From the NCBI RefSeq assembly GCF_024746815.1, contig NZ_CP080525.1:3263501-3327500 (forward strand): DNA of 64,000 nt, written 5' to 3'. Both the position numbers and the translations under genes were made by a program. The notes beneath the pieces are model-generated. The model was given only the letters and a program-made list of their open reading frames with translations, did not search any database and was not told the DNA's origin. This document shows positions 7,876-17,332 of this stretch, one piece after another (the stretch's first letter is position 1; the number at the start of each line of letters is the position of its first letter). This DNA is from Mesorhizobium sp. AR07 (GTDB lineage: Bacteria; Pseudomonadota; Alphaproteobacteria; Rhizobiales; Rhizobiaceae).

Positions 7876-9405
7876 ATGGCGTTATTGAGCGTGATCCGAC
7901 GCTGGCATTTTCGAGAGCATTTATCGATCCGGGAGATTTGCCGCAGGACCGGCCTGTCTCGGAATACCATTCGCAAATACCTTCGCCTGGGCGGCGTGGA
8001 GCCGAAGTTCATGGTTCCCGAGCGGCCTAGCAAGCTTGATCCTTTTGCCGACCGATTGTCAGCCTGGCTGAAGACGGAAGCCAAAAAGAACCGCAAGCAG
8101 AAACGCACGATGAAGCAGTTGCATGCCGATCTTGTGAGCCTCGGCTATGAGGGGTCCTATGGTCGTGTTGCTGCTTTTGCTCGGGAGTGGAAGGCGGATC
8201 TGCAGAGAGAATTACAGACTTCGGGGCGTGGGACTTTCGTTCCACTAGCCTTCGATCCGGGTGAGGCTTTCCAGTTCGACTGGTCGGAAGACTGGGCGAT
8301 CATCGGCAATGAACGCACCAAGCTACAGGTGGCCCACACGAAGCTCAGTTACAGCCGGGCCTTCACCGTTCGAGCTTACCTTCTGCAGACGCATGAGATG
8401 CTGTTCGACGCCCACGACCATGCTTTCCGCGTCTTAGGTGGCGTGCCTGGGCGCGGCATCTACGACAACATGAAGACCGCCATCGACAAGGTCGGGCGTG
8501 GCAAGGATCGCGACGTCAATGTCCGCTTCATGGCCATGGCCAGCCACTACCTGTTCGAGCCCGAGTTTTGCAATCCAGCGTCTGGCTGGGAGAAGGGCCA
8601 GGTCGAGAAGAATGTTCAGGATGCTCGCCATCGACTGTGGCAGCCGGTGCCACGCTTTCCTTCGCTGGAAGCCCTGAATGACTGGCTGGAGCTTCGATGC
8701 CAAGAGTTCTGGGCGCAGACCCCACATGGCAAAATGCGCGGCACCATCGCCGATATCTGGGCTGAGGAAGTGCAGGCTCTCATGCCGACGTCCCGACCGT
8801 TCGACGGCTTTGTCGAATATACCAAGCGGGTTACCCCGACCTGCCTCGTGCATCTGGAACGCAACCGCTACAGCGTTCCGGCATCCTTTGCCAATCGGCC
8901 GGTGAGTCTTCGGGTCTATCCGGACCGTGTCGTTGTCGCCGCGGAAGGTCTGATCATCTGCGAGCACCGACGCATCATCGACCGATCGCATGATCGGCCG
9001 GGACAGACAGTCTACGACTGGCGGCACTATCTGGCGGTCGTGCAGCGCAAGCCCGGTGCTCTTCGCAATGGCGCACCGTTCACCGAGCTTCCCGAAGCCT
9101 TCAGAATGCTGCAGCAGCAACTGCTCAAAAAGCCGGGTGGCGACCGTGAGATGGTCGATATCCTGGCGCTCGTGCTTCAGCACGACGAACAGGCCGTGCT
9201 GTCGGCCGTCGACATGGCGTTAAAATCCGGCGTTCCGACCAAGACCCATGTGCTGAACCTGCTGCATCGCCTGGTCGACGGAAAGTCCTCCACGCCGCCG
9301 CCGATCGACGCGCCACAGGCCTTGACGCTTACCAACGAGCCGAAGGCCAATGTCGAACGCTACGATGCCTTGAGGAAGACCTCGGAGGTGCGCCATGCGC
9401 CATAA
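7876..9405 (+). CDS. istA: IS21 family transposase IstA
   Basis: A 509-residue DDE transposase. The start at 7876 follows GGAG with good spacing; an upstream in-frame ATG at 7825 is less likely. An N-terminal helix-turn-helix is seen in [20 protein letters not shown]. The catalytic core has DWSEDW (first Asp), [10 protein letters not shown] (second Asp) and [11 protein letters not shown] (Glu). It cuts and joins the element ends with help from IstB. The reading frame is intact. Confidence 0.93.
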   Translation: MALLSVIRRWHFREHLSIREICRRTGLSRNTIRKYLRLGGVEPKFMVPERPSKLDPFADRLSAWLKTEAKKNRKQKRTMKQLHADLVSLGYEGSYGRVAAFAREWKADLQRELQTSGRGTFVPLAFDPGEAFQFDWSEDWAIIGNERTKLQVAHTKLSYSRAFTVRAYLLQTHEMLFDAHDHAFRVLGGVPGRGIYDNMKTAIDKVGRGKDRDVNVRFMAMASHYLFEPEFCNPASGWEKGQVEKNVQDARHRLWQPVPRFPSLEALNDWLELRCQEFWAQTPHGKMRGTIADIWAEEVQALMPTSRPFDGFVEYTKRVTPTCLVHLERNRYSVPASFANRPVSLRVYPDRVVVAAEGLIICEHRRIIDRSHDRPGQTVYDWRHYLAVVQRKPGALRNGAPFTELPEAFRMLQQQLLKKPGGDREMVDILALVLQHDEQAVLSAVDMALKSGVPTKTHVLNLLHRLVDGKSSTPPPIDAPQALTLTNEPKANVERYDALRKTSEVRHAP

Positions 9406-10207
9406 TCCTGCCAGCGGCGCAATCGTCATCATGTTGCGAAGCTTGAAGATGCACGGAATGGCGCAGGCTGTCGGTGAACTCACCGAACAGGGATCGCCGG
9501 CGTTCGAAGCCGCCATTCCCATCCTGTCGCAACTCCTCAAGGCCGAGACGGCAGAACGCGAGGTCCGATCGACAGTCTATCAGCTCAAGACCGCACGCTT
9601 TCCAGCCTATCGTGATCTGAACGGATTCGACTTCTCTAGTAGCGAGATCAACGAGGCTCTGGTTCGCCAACTCCACCGTTGCGCCTTCCTCGACGAAGCC
9701 AACAACATCGTTCTGGTCGGCGGACCCGGCACTGGAAAAACCCACGTTGCGACCGCCTTGGGTATCCAGGCGATCGAGCATCATCACAAGCGGGTTCGTT
9801 TCTTCTCCACGGTCGAGCTGGTCAATGCGCTCGAGCAGGAGAAGGCACAGGGTCGCTCAGGACAGATCGCCAACCGGCTTGTCCATTCCGATCTCGTCAT
9901 TCTCGATGAGCTCGGATACCTGCCGTTCAGTGCATCAGGTGGCGCATTGCTCTTCCATCTGCTGAGCAAGCTCTACGAGCGCACAAGCGTCATCATCACC
10001 ACCAACCTCAGCTTCAGCGAATGGGCCAGCGTCTTCGGCGATGCCAAGATGACGACAGCGCTGCTCGACCGACTGACGCATCATTGCCACATCCTCGAAA
10101 CCGGAAACGACAGCTTCCGCTTCAAGAATAGCTCAGCTCATGAACCGAAAAACGCGAGGGAGAAAAACAGGAACTTGACCACCACACCAGACCCGAAACA
10201 TACATAA
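9395..10207 (+). CDS. istB: IS21 family helper ATPase IstB
   Basis: A 270-residue AAA+ protein related to DnaC. Walker A is GGPGTGKTH, Walker [12 protein letters not shown], and the sensor segment ends in [17 protein letters not shown]. IstB selects the target and stimulates IstA. It starts inside the end of istA, as usual for the family. The C-terminus (about 20 residues, Asn/Lys rich) extends a little beyond the conserved domain. Confidence 0.93.
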   Translation: MRHNPASGAIVIMLRSLKMHGMAQAVGELTEQGSPAFEAAIPILSQLLKAETAEREVRSTVYQLKTARFPAYRDLNGFDFSSSEINEALVRQLHRCAFLDEANNIVLVGGPGTGKTHVATALGIQAIEHHHKRVRFFSTVELVNALEQEKAQGRSGQIANRLVHSDLVILDELGYLPFSASGGALLFHLLSKLYERTSVIITTNLSFSEWASVFGDAKMTTALLDRLTHHCHILETGNDSFRFKNSSAHEPKNAREKNRNLTTTPDPKHT

Positions 10208-10370
10208 AAGGCGGGTCAAATCTCGGTGGAAACGCCGGGTCAGTTCCTAGTGGAAATCAACACGCTCACCTTCAGGCGAACAGCCCTTCTCCGGAACGGT
10301 CCCGGCGACGCGAAATCCTTCACCGCTGCTTTTCCCACTCCCGCGACGATTTCCCTCGGAACGCCCCCGC

Positions 10371-11831
10371 TTATGGTGACTTGCCAAAGTATTTGGTGTG
10401 CAACTGCTCCACGAGACCGCGCTCATGAGCGCCTATGAGTTCAACGGTCAGCCGCCTTGTAACGGGACTGTTAAGAGGAAGTCCGAAGCCGTATTTGTCC
10501 GGCTCGAAGACGTCTCCGATGACATCGACCCTTCGTTCGGGGTGTCTGTGGGCGTAATATTCCAGCACCGGGGCATCGCCGATGATCGCAGCGATGTTGC
10601 CGTTGAGCAAAGCCGCCACGGCTTCATCAATGTCCGGGAATGAATGCAAGTCCAACCGGGAACCATGGGCAAACTCCTCCGACACACTCCCGGTGAAGAC
10701 CCCTACAGCCTTACCAGGAAGATCAGAAAGGCTGTTGATTTGGTTCGTCAGCGAGAGCGTGGTCATCACTGTCGCCACGGAGGAGGTAACAAATGCCAGT
10801 ACGGCAATCCCGCATACGAGCCACAATCCCTGCCATATCCGCCCAACCCACCCGAAAATATTCCTCCGGCTGGATGATTTGCCTGCGGCAATCGACATGA
10901 CCGAGAAGAAGCTTTCCGCTACGCCGTCACGCCATCGGCGCGGAAAGTTGGGGTCAAACCTTCGGTCGAAGAGGGTTAGCAGTATGGTCGCTGCTGCGAC
11001 GACAAGGGCAATCCATGCATAGGCGCGAAGGAATCCTGAATCCCTCAATCCTGTTATGACCTCTAGAAACCCCGTGCCCTGATGTTCGTTGACCATTATC
11101 CTCAGTCCAGCGTCGAACCATGGATAGGTGAAATCGATCCGTTGCGCCCGACCTTGCGTAATGGTGAGGTTGGTGACGGCGACATCGATGTCGCCGTTCG
11201 CAGCAGCGTCGATCAGCGCACGGACCGTCGGGAACGTTTGGTATTTGGTCTGAAGGCCTTGCGCCTCTGCTAGCACCTCCCAAAGCTCGACCGCCATCCC
11301 GGTGAAATGGCCTTTCTCCTGAATGACAAATGGCGGACTCACATAGAGCCCGACCCTGATCGGTTGTTTGGGATGAGGCATTTCTTGCGCGAATGGACTG
11401 CCCACTGACAGGAGGAGGCATAGTGTGACCAGGTAGAGGGCGTTCTTTGAAATAAAATCCTGCCTGCGGCGCCTCACATCCTTAGCTACGCCGGCGAAAA
11501 CGACCACTATCAGCATGACTACGATGGCTAGGGCCGCAAGTTGCGGCTGTTGCTGCTGGAGCCGCCTCTGCATCGGCCAAACGATCGCGATAATGAATAA
11601 CGCGCCGGCGATTGGTGCAACAATGATGGTGGAAAAATAGAGCCCAGCCGCGACCGAAATTGCGGCGATGATGCCAAGTAGCATCGCAAGGGTTCGGTCA
11701 GTCTCCATTAGAGACATTTTGAAAATCGTCAGGCTCCAAACGGCGTTCGGCGAGAATCGGAACGCTGCCGAACACCGTTTGCACCACGGCCTCAGGGTTT
11801 TTAACAGATATCTCAGCACCGGCGACCACAT
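10371..11831 (-). CDS. Ligand-gated-channel-like protein with family-3 binding domain and AI-2E-like N-terminus
   Basis: A 486-residue membrane protein. Residues 39-115 resemble the first helices of an AI-2E family transporter (ALFIIAIVWPMQRRL is diagnostic). Around 133-150 there is a second signal-like segment (ALYLVTLCLLLSVGSPFAQ). The rest has the layout of prokaryotic ionotropic glutamate receptors: a split family-3 binding domain (first lobe about 155-260, second about 385-480) interrupted by a helix, a pore-like loop and a helix about 275-375. The pore loop reads SVMSIAAGKSSS, not TVGYG, so potassium selectivity is not expected. A GTG at 11477 (residue 119) could be the true start of the channel alone, although its AAGGA lies too close. 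Either this is a natural fusion or a transporter remnant joined by deletion. Confidence 0.72.
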   Translation of the reverse strand: MWSPVLRYLLKTLRPWCKRCSAAFRFSPNAVWSLTIFKMSLMETDRTLAMLLGIIAAISVAAGLYFSTIIVAPIAGALFIIAIVWPMQRRLQQQQPQLAALAIVVMLIVVVFAGVAKDVRRRRQDFISKNALYLVTLCLLLSVGSPFAQEMPHPKQPIRVGLYVSPPFVIQEKGHFTGMAVELWEVLAEAQGLQTKYQTFPTVRALIDAAANGDIDVAVTNLTITQGRAQRIDFTYPWFDAGLRIMVNEHQGTGFLEVITGLRDSGFLRAYAWIALVVAAATILLTLFDRRFDPNFPRRWRDGVAESFFSVMSIAAGKSSSRRNIFGWVGRIWQGLWLVCGIAVLAFVTSSVATVMTTLSLTNQINSLSDLPGKAVGVFTGSVSEEFAHGSRLDLHSFPDIDEAVAALLNGNIAAIIGDAPVLEYYAHRHPERRVDVIGDVFEPDKYGFGLPLNSPVTRRLTVELIGAHERGLVEQLHTKYFGKSP

Positions 11832-11843
11832 TTAGATCTGTGA

Positions 11844-12038
11844 TCAATCAGAGGAATTCGACTTGTTTTTGCGGACGATCTTCCGAATCAAAAGAATAAT
11901 TCCAATGGCCAGCACAAGGCATCCACCGATCAAGCCAGACGGCGACTCATGCCGATAGCCGGATGCGAAAACGAGAAACCCGAGAACTATAAAGACAATG
12001 GCGGTCAACTTGTTGACCAACAGCGAATCTACAGCCAT
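11844..12038 (-). CDS. Small membrane protein with two helices
   Basis: A 64-residue protein. The start at 12038 follows GGAG at six bases, which favours it over earlier in-frame ATGs. Two hydrophobic segments are visible (IVFIVLGFLVFASGY and GGCLVLAIGIILLI), followed by a basic tail with KIVRKNKS. It lies 12 bp upstream of the channel-like gene and may share its transcript. I do not recognise a family. Confidence 0.55.
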   Translation of the reverse strand: MAVDSLLVNKLTAIVFIVLGFLVFASGYRHESPSGLIGGCLVLAIGIILLIRKIVRKNKSNSSD

Positions 12039-12111
12039 TTCGATCTCCATCCAAATGAAAGCCAAGGCCTTGAACCAGAAAGCGGCCCCAGAAAGGATAT
12101 AATCTTGGGCG

Positions 12112-12222
12112 TGCACGGGCAGCGGCCGAGAGGCCGAGCGTAGCAAATGCCGCGACGGAGGCGCCCATGCCAGCCACGAAACCGCGACGCGACAGATCAG
12201 TATTGATCCGGCGTGTTATGAC
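12112..12222 (-). pseudogene. Remnant of a Tat-signal-bearing exported protein
   Basis: The translated segment contains TDLSRRGFVAGMGASVAAFA, a convincing twin-arginine signal peptide with its hydrophobic core. There is no good start codon, and the frame runs out of family-like sequence soon after the signal. Only the N-terminal tag of the former gene seems to survive, upstream of the small membrane protein gene. Confidence 0.4.
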
Positions 12223-12416
12223 GTGAAACTCTGGTTTGTGACAAAGGCAGCCGATTTTGTGGACGTCGTCTGTCAGCGTAGTGCAGGTAAACAAGTAACT
12301 TCCCTCCTGATCGCCGCGACAAAGCAGTAACTTTATCTTTCGGTGATAAGTTCGCATTGCGAGAGGTCGCCATCGATCAGATCACCCGCTGTCGGGTGAC
12401 GCGGCCAAGCGGCTGG

Positions 12417-12958
12417 CTAGTCATCGACGCGTAAGGCAACTGGGGGCAATTTAAAGGCGGCGACAATCCACCCAATGCCATGCAATATTAAGTCTATTCC
12501 TAGGAACGTACCAATTACCCAAAGGCCCGATTCCGGCCAACCAACGAGAATCAAGACCCCGGCGACAAACCCAAACAAACCCGATATAAAAACCATCCAT
12601 ATACCGGTGGCTACCTGACGAATACAAAGGATCGCTCTTGCCGCTCCCGACACCATTAGCCGATAATTCGGGTGAGTATCAACGCACCAACCGCAGGCTG
12701 ACTAACCAATAGGTATCCAAAAACGATGTAAAGCAATGTATGCCATATGAACCCACGCCACCCTTCTGCCCAAATCGAATATAATATTTCAAAGACACCA
12801 GAGACAATTATACAAATACCGATAATTACAGCACTTATTACAGTTGCGAGTACGACGTCGCCGAGTACAATAAAACCACCAAAGACCAATACAAGCCCCA
12901 ATATCAATGCGCTCAAAAAAGGTCTCTTGGATACTGTAGATACGTTCTGCTGGGTCAC
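12417..12958 (-). pseudogene. HdeD-family membrane protein split into two frames
   Basis: Two consecutive minus-strand frames, 12958-12656 (100 residues) and 12656-12417 (79 residues), together match the HdeD/DUF308 layout of six short helices. The first ends ...GALILTRIIG with TAA; the second starts at once in an overlapping TAATG and continues MVSGAARAIL and later GLWVIGTFLGIDLILHG, the typical last helix pair. About three residues plus a frame change separate the halves from the family pattern, so a small deletion is likely. The TAATG overlap could allow coupled translation of two half-proteins. HdeD proteins are linked to acid resistance in enterobacteria; the role in rhizobia is unclear. 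Confidence 0.65.
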
Positions 12959-13328
12959 ATTTTCCTCGCAGTCCCCGATCGGCTTTCCGCTCCTTGTCTA
13001 TTCTTGGCATCGAGCCGTATAGATCGTGCCGTCTCAACGCTAGAAACGACAGTAGCGTGAGTTTGGTGGCGTCGATGCGCTTCCGCTACTGCTCCGAGAA
13101 GGGCCCCAGCGCCAGCTCCGATCACTGTGCTTCGCGTGCCAGGTCCAATTGCGTCGGCAAAAAGCACGCAACCATGGTTTTCCGATTTTTCATTTCCATA
13201 TCTGCTATGCAGGTCGGTTATCGTATTCCACTCAATGCTTGGCGACATCACTCCCGCACTCGAAAGAATGAAATCGACTTCCAGAACCTTGAGGTCATCC
13301 ACGTGGATAAGGACCAACGTACTGCCGC
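12959..13328. other. No convincing gene
   Basis: Open frames exist on both strands, and one minus-strand frame encodes a Gly-zipper-like GAGAGALLGAVAEA run, but none has a supported start, family match or consistent codon use. The base composition is less GC-rich than in the flanking operons. It may hold the decayed start of a gene related to small glycine-zipper proteins. Confidence 0.3.
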
Positions 13329-13661
13329 ATGCTATCCCTTGTGCGTAGACGTCGTATCATACTGAATCTGAAGTTGTCACCAGCCATCATTACCGCCATC
13401 TGCCTTCTGGCGGCGCCCGTCGCCTACGCAGCGGACATCAAATTGTCCGTCAGCGCCTTCTATCGGGAGCGGATAGCGCTCCCTCCAGATGCGGCGCTGC
13501 ATGTCGAACTCATAGATATGGCGGAGCCCGAAGCAGTGCTTGGCACGGCGACAGTGGCGCCGTCGGGACAAGTGCCGAGCCGCAGCAGCGAAGCCGGAAC
13601 TGGTAGTTCGATGAGTGTGGGGAAAGGCGGTAGCGCTCTCCCGCTACAATTTTGTCAATAA
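13329..13661 (+). pseudogene. Truncated secreted protein with YbaY-like domain start
   Basis: The frame encodes a signal-like N-terminus (ITAICLLAAPVAYAAD) and then SVSAFYRERIALPPDAALHV and ELIDMAEPEA, which matches the first strands of the YbaY/PF09619 lipoprotein-type domain. The expected continuation, including the PIPFEL-type strand, is missing. After GQVP the sequence becomes a Ser/Gly-rich run unlike the family. It is probably a 3'-truncated gene. Confidence 0.5.
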
Positions 13662-13833
13662 GATCAATAGGTTACGAGAAAACCGCTACCGTCGGCCATA
13701 CTGAGTGCTCTCGTGATGTCGACAAGCGGCTTCAATCGGCCATGCGTGCCGTCATTGGAAATGGCTTACGAGACCTTCCCCCGCGTGGCTGGAAAAGCCC
13801 CTGGGTGTTTCTCTGCCGTCCATGACGGCTACC

Positions 13834-14046
13834 TCAGCCTGCCCCGAGCCCGATTTCTTTCTGAAAGGCGTGATCATCTCGAAGCATGTCGCTAACCTCG
13901 ATATAGGCCATCTCCATGAAATAGTTTAGCAATTTTTGATTTGAGCCGTAGGCCATCGGCAGCAGTTCGCGTAATGCCGATCGGACGTATTCGGCATTTG
14001 CCCGTTCGGACGGTTTGAGCAGGCTACGCGACCACCGCCTCTCGCG
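13834..14046 (-). pseudogene. Hypothetical rhizobial protein, 5' end missing
   Basis: The last 66 residues of a long minus-strand frame look coding (SALRELLPMAYGSNQKLLN, then FMEMAYIEVSDMLRDDHAF), similar to small helical proteins common in rhizobia. Upstream of about 14040 the frame turns into an Arg-rich run without coding character, and there is no start codon near the conserved part. The gene is probably truncated at its 5' side. Confidence 0.4.
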
Positions 14047-14640
14047 CTTCCAGCCATCTGTCGGGGGGCGTTTCGGCTCCCACCGACTTCCAGCCTCGGG
14101 AGTCGAGCGTTGTGTAGTCAGGATGATGCCGGCGCTCGCTCCGGGCACGTGGGCGGGAGCGGCATGGCGGCTGCGCTTATAGAGGCTGATCGAACACCAT
14201 TCTGCTCTCCTGCATTTCGGCCGAAAACCGGCTCCCGGCATCCGCGGATTAGCGGCGGTCCTGCGGCGGCAACGACGCCGCATCACCAGAATCTCCTGAG
14301 GGCCAGCCAATCTCTATCCACTTTCCGACACGACGGAGTGGCTGTCGGATAGCGATGAAGCTGTGATGCGTTTCGTCGCCTTCTTCCTGCGGATCATGGT
14401 GCAGACAGTGCCGGCATGGTCACGGGACCACCTGTCCCCATGCCTGTGACGATTATCGCGAAGCGCGCGACCGAAATTCAAGATTCGATCGCTGCCAGGC
14501 AGATCCTCCCACCCGCCGCTTCAACGTCGGCAGGATCGCAGGCGATCCGCCATCGTCCTTCCTTCGAAGAAAGGTTGCAAAATTGTAACTTGAAGAAAAA
14601 CGTAGCACTGAATTACGAGATATCGAAAACAGGTCGTTCG
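14047..14640. other. No supported gene
   Basis: Short frames on both strands lack ribosome sites and family features. I see no RNA gene or clear repeat. The segment between 14570 and 14640 turns noticeably AT-rich just before the next small frame. Confidence 0.3.
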
Positions 14641-14859
14641 ATGTCCCGAGAATCTAAACCAAAAGAGTTGCATATACCATCCGATTTATTTGGTGTTTAC
14701 GCTACATTGATTCGAGGATCGTGCGACGGCGATTTCAGGTCAAATTTCATCACAAGTTATCTTTACATTGATTGTATGGCGGCGCATTTGAAAGCGGCGC
14801 GCAAAGCATCAGGCTCGCCTTTGTCGTCATTCCCCGAGGACGCCAGAAAGCCGCTCTAG
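14641..14859 (+). CDS. Hypothetical protein, 72 residues
   Basis: The frame from ATG 14641 encodes a soluble protein with HIPSDLFGVYATLIRGSCDG and YLYIDCMAAHLKAARKA, compatible with a small helical domain. Codon use is more AT-rich than in the transporter operons, suggesting acquired DNA. I see no strong ribosome site and no known family. Confidence 0.35.
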   Translation: MSRESKPKELHIPSDLFGVYATLIRGSCDGDFRSNFITSYLYIDCMAAHLKAARKASGSPLSSFPEDARKPL

Positions 14860-15023
14860 ACTGTGATTTTTCGTGGGATGAGGGCGCTGTCCAACGGGTA
14901 ATTTTCGTCTCGATGGGGAGAGGGGTCGGGCGACCCTTCGCGGAGCATCGAGGAAGCGCCGTACGGATTCAAGGTCTTGTGATAGATCGCTGCCATACAT
15001 CCCCTATGCTAGACTACAGCGAT

Positions 15024-15186
15024 GGACACAGTTGACGGAGAGGCAGCGCAAGAAATAAACGCGCAACCCACGTTTGGGATTCACAGCATATTCCAAAACG
15101 ACGAAGTGCTGGCTTAAGATTACTTCGATTTGACCTCATCCGCGGCGACAGGTTGGACGGCGGCGGACACAGTTAACGGAGAGGCA
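15024..15186. repeat. Direct repeat of the leader of the BA14K-type gene
   Basis: The 22-bp segment at 15024-15045 recurs at 15165-15186 with one change. It contains the ribosome-site sequence GGAGAGGCA used by the BA14K-type gene starting at 15188. The upstream copy is not followed by that gene, so part of the leader seems to have been duplicated. Confidence 0.55.
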
Positions 15187-15187
15187 T

Positions 15188-15610
15188 ATGAAGCGCATCA
15201 TCATCGCCGCGCTCATCGCAAGCATGGCAGCACCCACATGGGCAATGCCGGTCGGAGCGCTGAGGCCGTCAGTTTCCGATACGGTTACGAACGTCGATCT
15301 AAGGAGGCCTCCCCGCCATAGACCGGGACACGGAGCACGGCCACCGCACCACAGGCCTCCCCATCATCGGCCCTCCCGTCCCCACCGTCATTACCGTCAT
15401 TCGAGGAACAATAGTGGCGCCGTCGCGGCGGGCGTGATTGGCGGGATGCTGCTCGGCGGTATGGCGGTCTCGGCTGCCCGCCAGCACAATCACAGCGCCT
15501 GGAATAACCATGTGAACTGGTGCTCGCAGCGCTACCGCTCCTATCGGGTTTCGGACAATAGCTGGCAGCCTAACAATGGCCCGCGCCGGCAGTGCATCTC
15601 GCCATTCTGA
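15188..15610 (+). CDS. BA14K-family exported protein
   Basis: A 140-residue protein. Residues 1-19 form a Sec signal (IIIAALIASMAAPTWA). A His/Pro/Arg-rich low-complexity stretch covers about 40-75, a glycine-zipper-like hydrophobic helix (VAAGVIGGMLLGGMAV) about 80-95, and the C-terminus holds the BA14K signature with WCSQRYRSYR and the final Cys in RRQCISPF. BA14K proteins are rhizobial/Brucella envelope-associated proteins with lectin-like activity reported for Brucella. GGAGAGG precedes the start at suitable spacing. Confidence 0.82.
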   Translation: MKRIIIAALIASMAAPTWAMPVGALRPSVSDTVTNVDLRRPPRHRPGHGARPPHHRPPHHRPSRPHRHYRHSRNNSGAVAAGVIGGMLLGGMAVSAARQHNHSAWNNHVNWCSQRYRSYRVSDNSWQPNNGPRRQCISPF

Positions 15611-15786
15611 GCGTGCTCCGGGTTCGCTGGTTGCGGCGAACCCGATTGGATTGGTTGCAACGGCTTAGTGCAAGCTGGTACCGGAGCACAAACCGACCCA
15701 GGCAAAGGCCGGCGAGGCCATTGGCGTCAGCCAGCCGGAAGCGTCCCGCCTGTTCAAAGGGTATTTCCGAGAAGGTGCATGAATGA

Positions 15787-15915
15787 ACGGGCTTTGCCGA
15801 TCAGTTCACACATGTTCGCACGGATGACATCCCACGGAATGTCTACGCCATATTGGCCGGCAGTCTGGCCAATGCGACGAACTTTGGTCCGAAACGGATG
15901 GCCAGATCTGGTGGA
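15787..15915 (+). pseudogene. Relic of a Tn3-family transposase
   Basis: The frame reads QFTHVRTDDIPRNVYAILA then GSLANATNFGPKRMA, matching the Tn3 transposase pattern FTHLRTG...LLAAILADGTNLGLTRMAEA. There is no start codon; the frame opens after a stop at 15784-15786. Only about 40 residues remain. It abuts the relic of another mobile-element gene in a different frame. Confidence 0.6.
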
Positions 15916-16004
15916 ATCCCGACCAGATGCGGGATAAGCACCCCGATATGGTACTGGTTCACGGCAAATCACCGAAGGACGCCGAAAAGATCGACTCGCC
16001 CTGA
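15898..16004 (+). pseudogene. Relic of a SLOG/DUF2493-type protein
   Basis: The frame ends DKHPDMVLVHGKSPKDAEKI at TGA 16002-16004. The pattern HPDMVLLHGGSPKGAE is typical of DUF2493 (YspA-core, SLOG) proteins encoded on rhizobial plasmids and integrative elements. The N-terminal GGRD motif and the remainder are missing. It lies one frame away from the Tn3 relic, which points to a deletion joining the two. Confidence 0.5.
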
Positions 16005-16082
16005 GCAATGTCCCGCAGGTCCTCTGGAGAAAACATGGTTCTCTGTTTCATTACGCTGATGCGCCAGTTCGGGAGGACTATT

Positions 16083-16403
16083 GTGCTGAGAAACCTGTCA
16101 ATCGCGGCAATTGGCGTCTTAATGATTGCTAGCTTCAAGCATTCCGCGTCTGGCGCGTCGATTGGGGCGGGCAATCCCTATCCCGTCAGCAACTACACAT
16201 GCCAGGACGGCACGCGTCTGGCAGTGCGTCTCCTCGGTGATCGCGCTTCGGTATCCGTCAACGACGCGGCCGAGGTTGATCTGCCCTCAATGGGCCCAGA
16301 GGGAACGATCTATTCGAACGGCCAATGGACGCTCACCATCATACAGGGACGCCTGTCGTGGGGCGTTGGCCGAGCTGTGCCGTCCGCATGCGCCGGCGGT
16401 TGA
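16083..16403 (+). CDS. Exported MliC-like protein
   Basis: The GTG at 16083 is preferred because GGGAGGA ends four bases upstream and it opens a clean signal peptide (LSIAAIGVLMIASFKHSASG). An ATG at 16059 is the alternative. The mature part has YTCQDGTRLAVRLLGDRASV and a closing Cys (PSACAGG), fitting the compact beta-barrel MliC/COG3895 family of periplasmic lysozyme inhibitors or relatives. The length, 106 residues, suits the family. The family call is moderate. Confidence 0.6.
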   Translation: MLRNLSIAAIGVLMIASFKHSASGASIGAGNPYPVSNYTCQDGTRLAVRLLGDRASVSVNDAAEVDLPSMGPEGTIYSNGQWTLTIIQGRLSWGVGRAVPSACAGG

Positions 16404-16668
16404 GCATCTCATCTCCCTGTAAGGAAAATTGATATGCAAAGACTATTCAGTTCGATCGCGCACTGCATCGCCGGCTGGCGGCGTCATTGGCTCTGTTCTG
16501 TTGCAACGTTTTAACCGCCGGCTTTGTGCCAAGGGATCTTTTTGCTGCGGCCAAATGCAATCGAACCACGAACACCGGCCGAGGCATGGCGGCGACGTGG
16601 GCGTAGTCTTCGGAATTCCGGGTACGCGTAAGCTCCTTGTGCATTCCAAGTCGCCACTCGGGTAAGCG
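16404..16668 (+). other. Decayed small exported protein frame
   Basis: An ATG at 16434 follows AAGGA and opens MQRLFSSIAHC, but the frame stops after 26 codons. In a neighbouring frame the sequence continues RRLAASLALFCCNVLTAGF, a signal-peptide-like core. A frameshift in a former small exported protein is plausible. Nothing else is visible here. Confidence 0.3.
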
Positions 16669-17277
16669 CTAGAGAACGATAACGCGGGCGCCGTTGCGTA
16701 CTGTCCCGTAGAGTTCAAAAATGTGCTCGTTCAACATCCGGATGCAACCGGACGATGCGGCTTTGCCAATAGTCCACGGCTCATTGGTCCCATGAATGCG
16801 GTAAAGCGTATCCTGGCCATTGCGATACAGATACAGCGCCCGTGCTCCGAGAGGATTGTTTGGGCCTCCGGGGACGCGCTGCGGTAAGCTCGGATTACGG
16901 CGTCGCATGTTGGCGGTAGGAGTCCAGGTTGGCCATTTGGCTCTTCGTCCGACTATCGCCTCTCCACTCCACCTCTGTCCGTCCCGACCGACTGCAATCC
17001 CAAAGCGGATCGCCCTGCCGGCATCTTCGACATAATACAGGAAGCGCTCTTGCTTATTGATAAGGATTGTTCCGGAAGGTTCCTTGCCCAAATAAGGCAC
17101 CATTTGCCGACGGAACTGCTGGGGAATATGTGCCTTGTCGACGAGAGGAACGTCAAACGGCTTGTCTGGGATCCTCCCGATATACCAACTCTTCTGGGAG
17201 GCTTCCGCGCGACCAAATAGCGCCAGAAATGATACCCCTCCAACAATCACGGATCGTCTGTTTAAAGAATTTACCAA
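16669..17277 (-). CDS. L,D-transpeptidase (YkuD domain)
   Basis: A 202-residue exported enzyme that cross-links or anchors proteins to peptidoglycan through meso-diaminopimelate. The N-terminus has NRRSVIVGGVSFLALFG, a Tat- or Sec-type signal. The YkuD domain covers about 68-202, with RIHGTNEPWTIG (His162) and the catalytic SSGCIRM (Cys178, Arg180). The pattern GGPNNPLGARALYL is typical of the rhizobial subgroup. It is a stand-alone gene with normal length. Confidence 0.9.
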   Translation of the reverse strand: MVNSLNRRSVIVGGVSFLALFGRAEASQKSWYIGRIPDKPFDVPLVDKAHIPQQFRRQMVPYLGKEPSGTILINKQERFLYYVEDAGRAIRFGIAVGRDGQRWSGEAIVGRRAKWPTWTPTANMRRRNPSLPQRVPGGPNNPLGARALYLYRNGQDTLYRIHGTNEPWTIGKAASSGCIRMLNEHIFELYGTVRNGARVIVL

Positions 17278-17332
17278 ATGAATCTCCTATCCTCGATCAG
17301 GTCACGTCAGCCGAATTCACCAACTACTTGCT

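Larger units (their letters stand above)
7765..10262 (+). mobile_element. Intact IS21-family insertion sequence (2498 bp)
   Basis: Terminal inverted repeats of 29 bp are perfect: 7765-7793 and 10234-10262, starting TGTTGATTTCC and ending GGAAATCAACA. Subterminal repeats (TTTCCATCGAGAATTGACCC on the left, its variant on the right) are typical of IS21 multiple transposase-binding sites. It carries istA and istB, overlapping by 11 bp. No clear target duplication is seen: the flanks read GCCAGGC on the left and CGCTCAC on the right. Confidence 0.93.

Noticed and set aside
7755..10270. Target-site duplication of the first IS21 element
   Set aside because: The flanks GCCAGGC and CGCTCAC do not match as direct repeats, so no duplication can be claimed.
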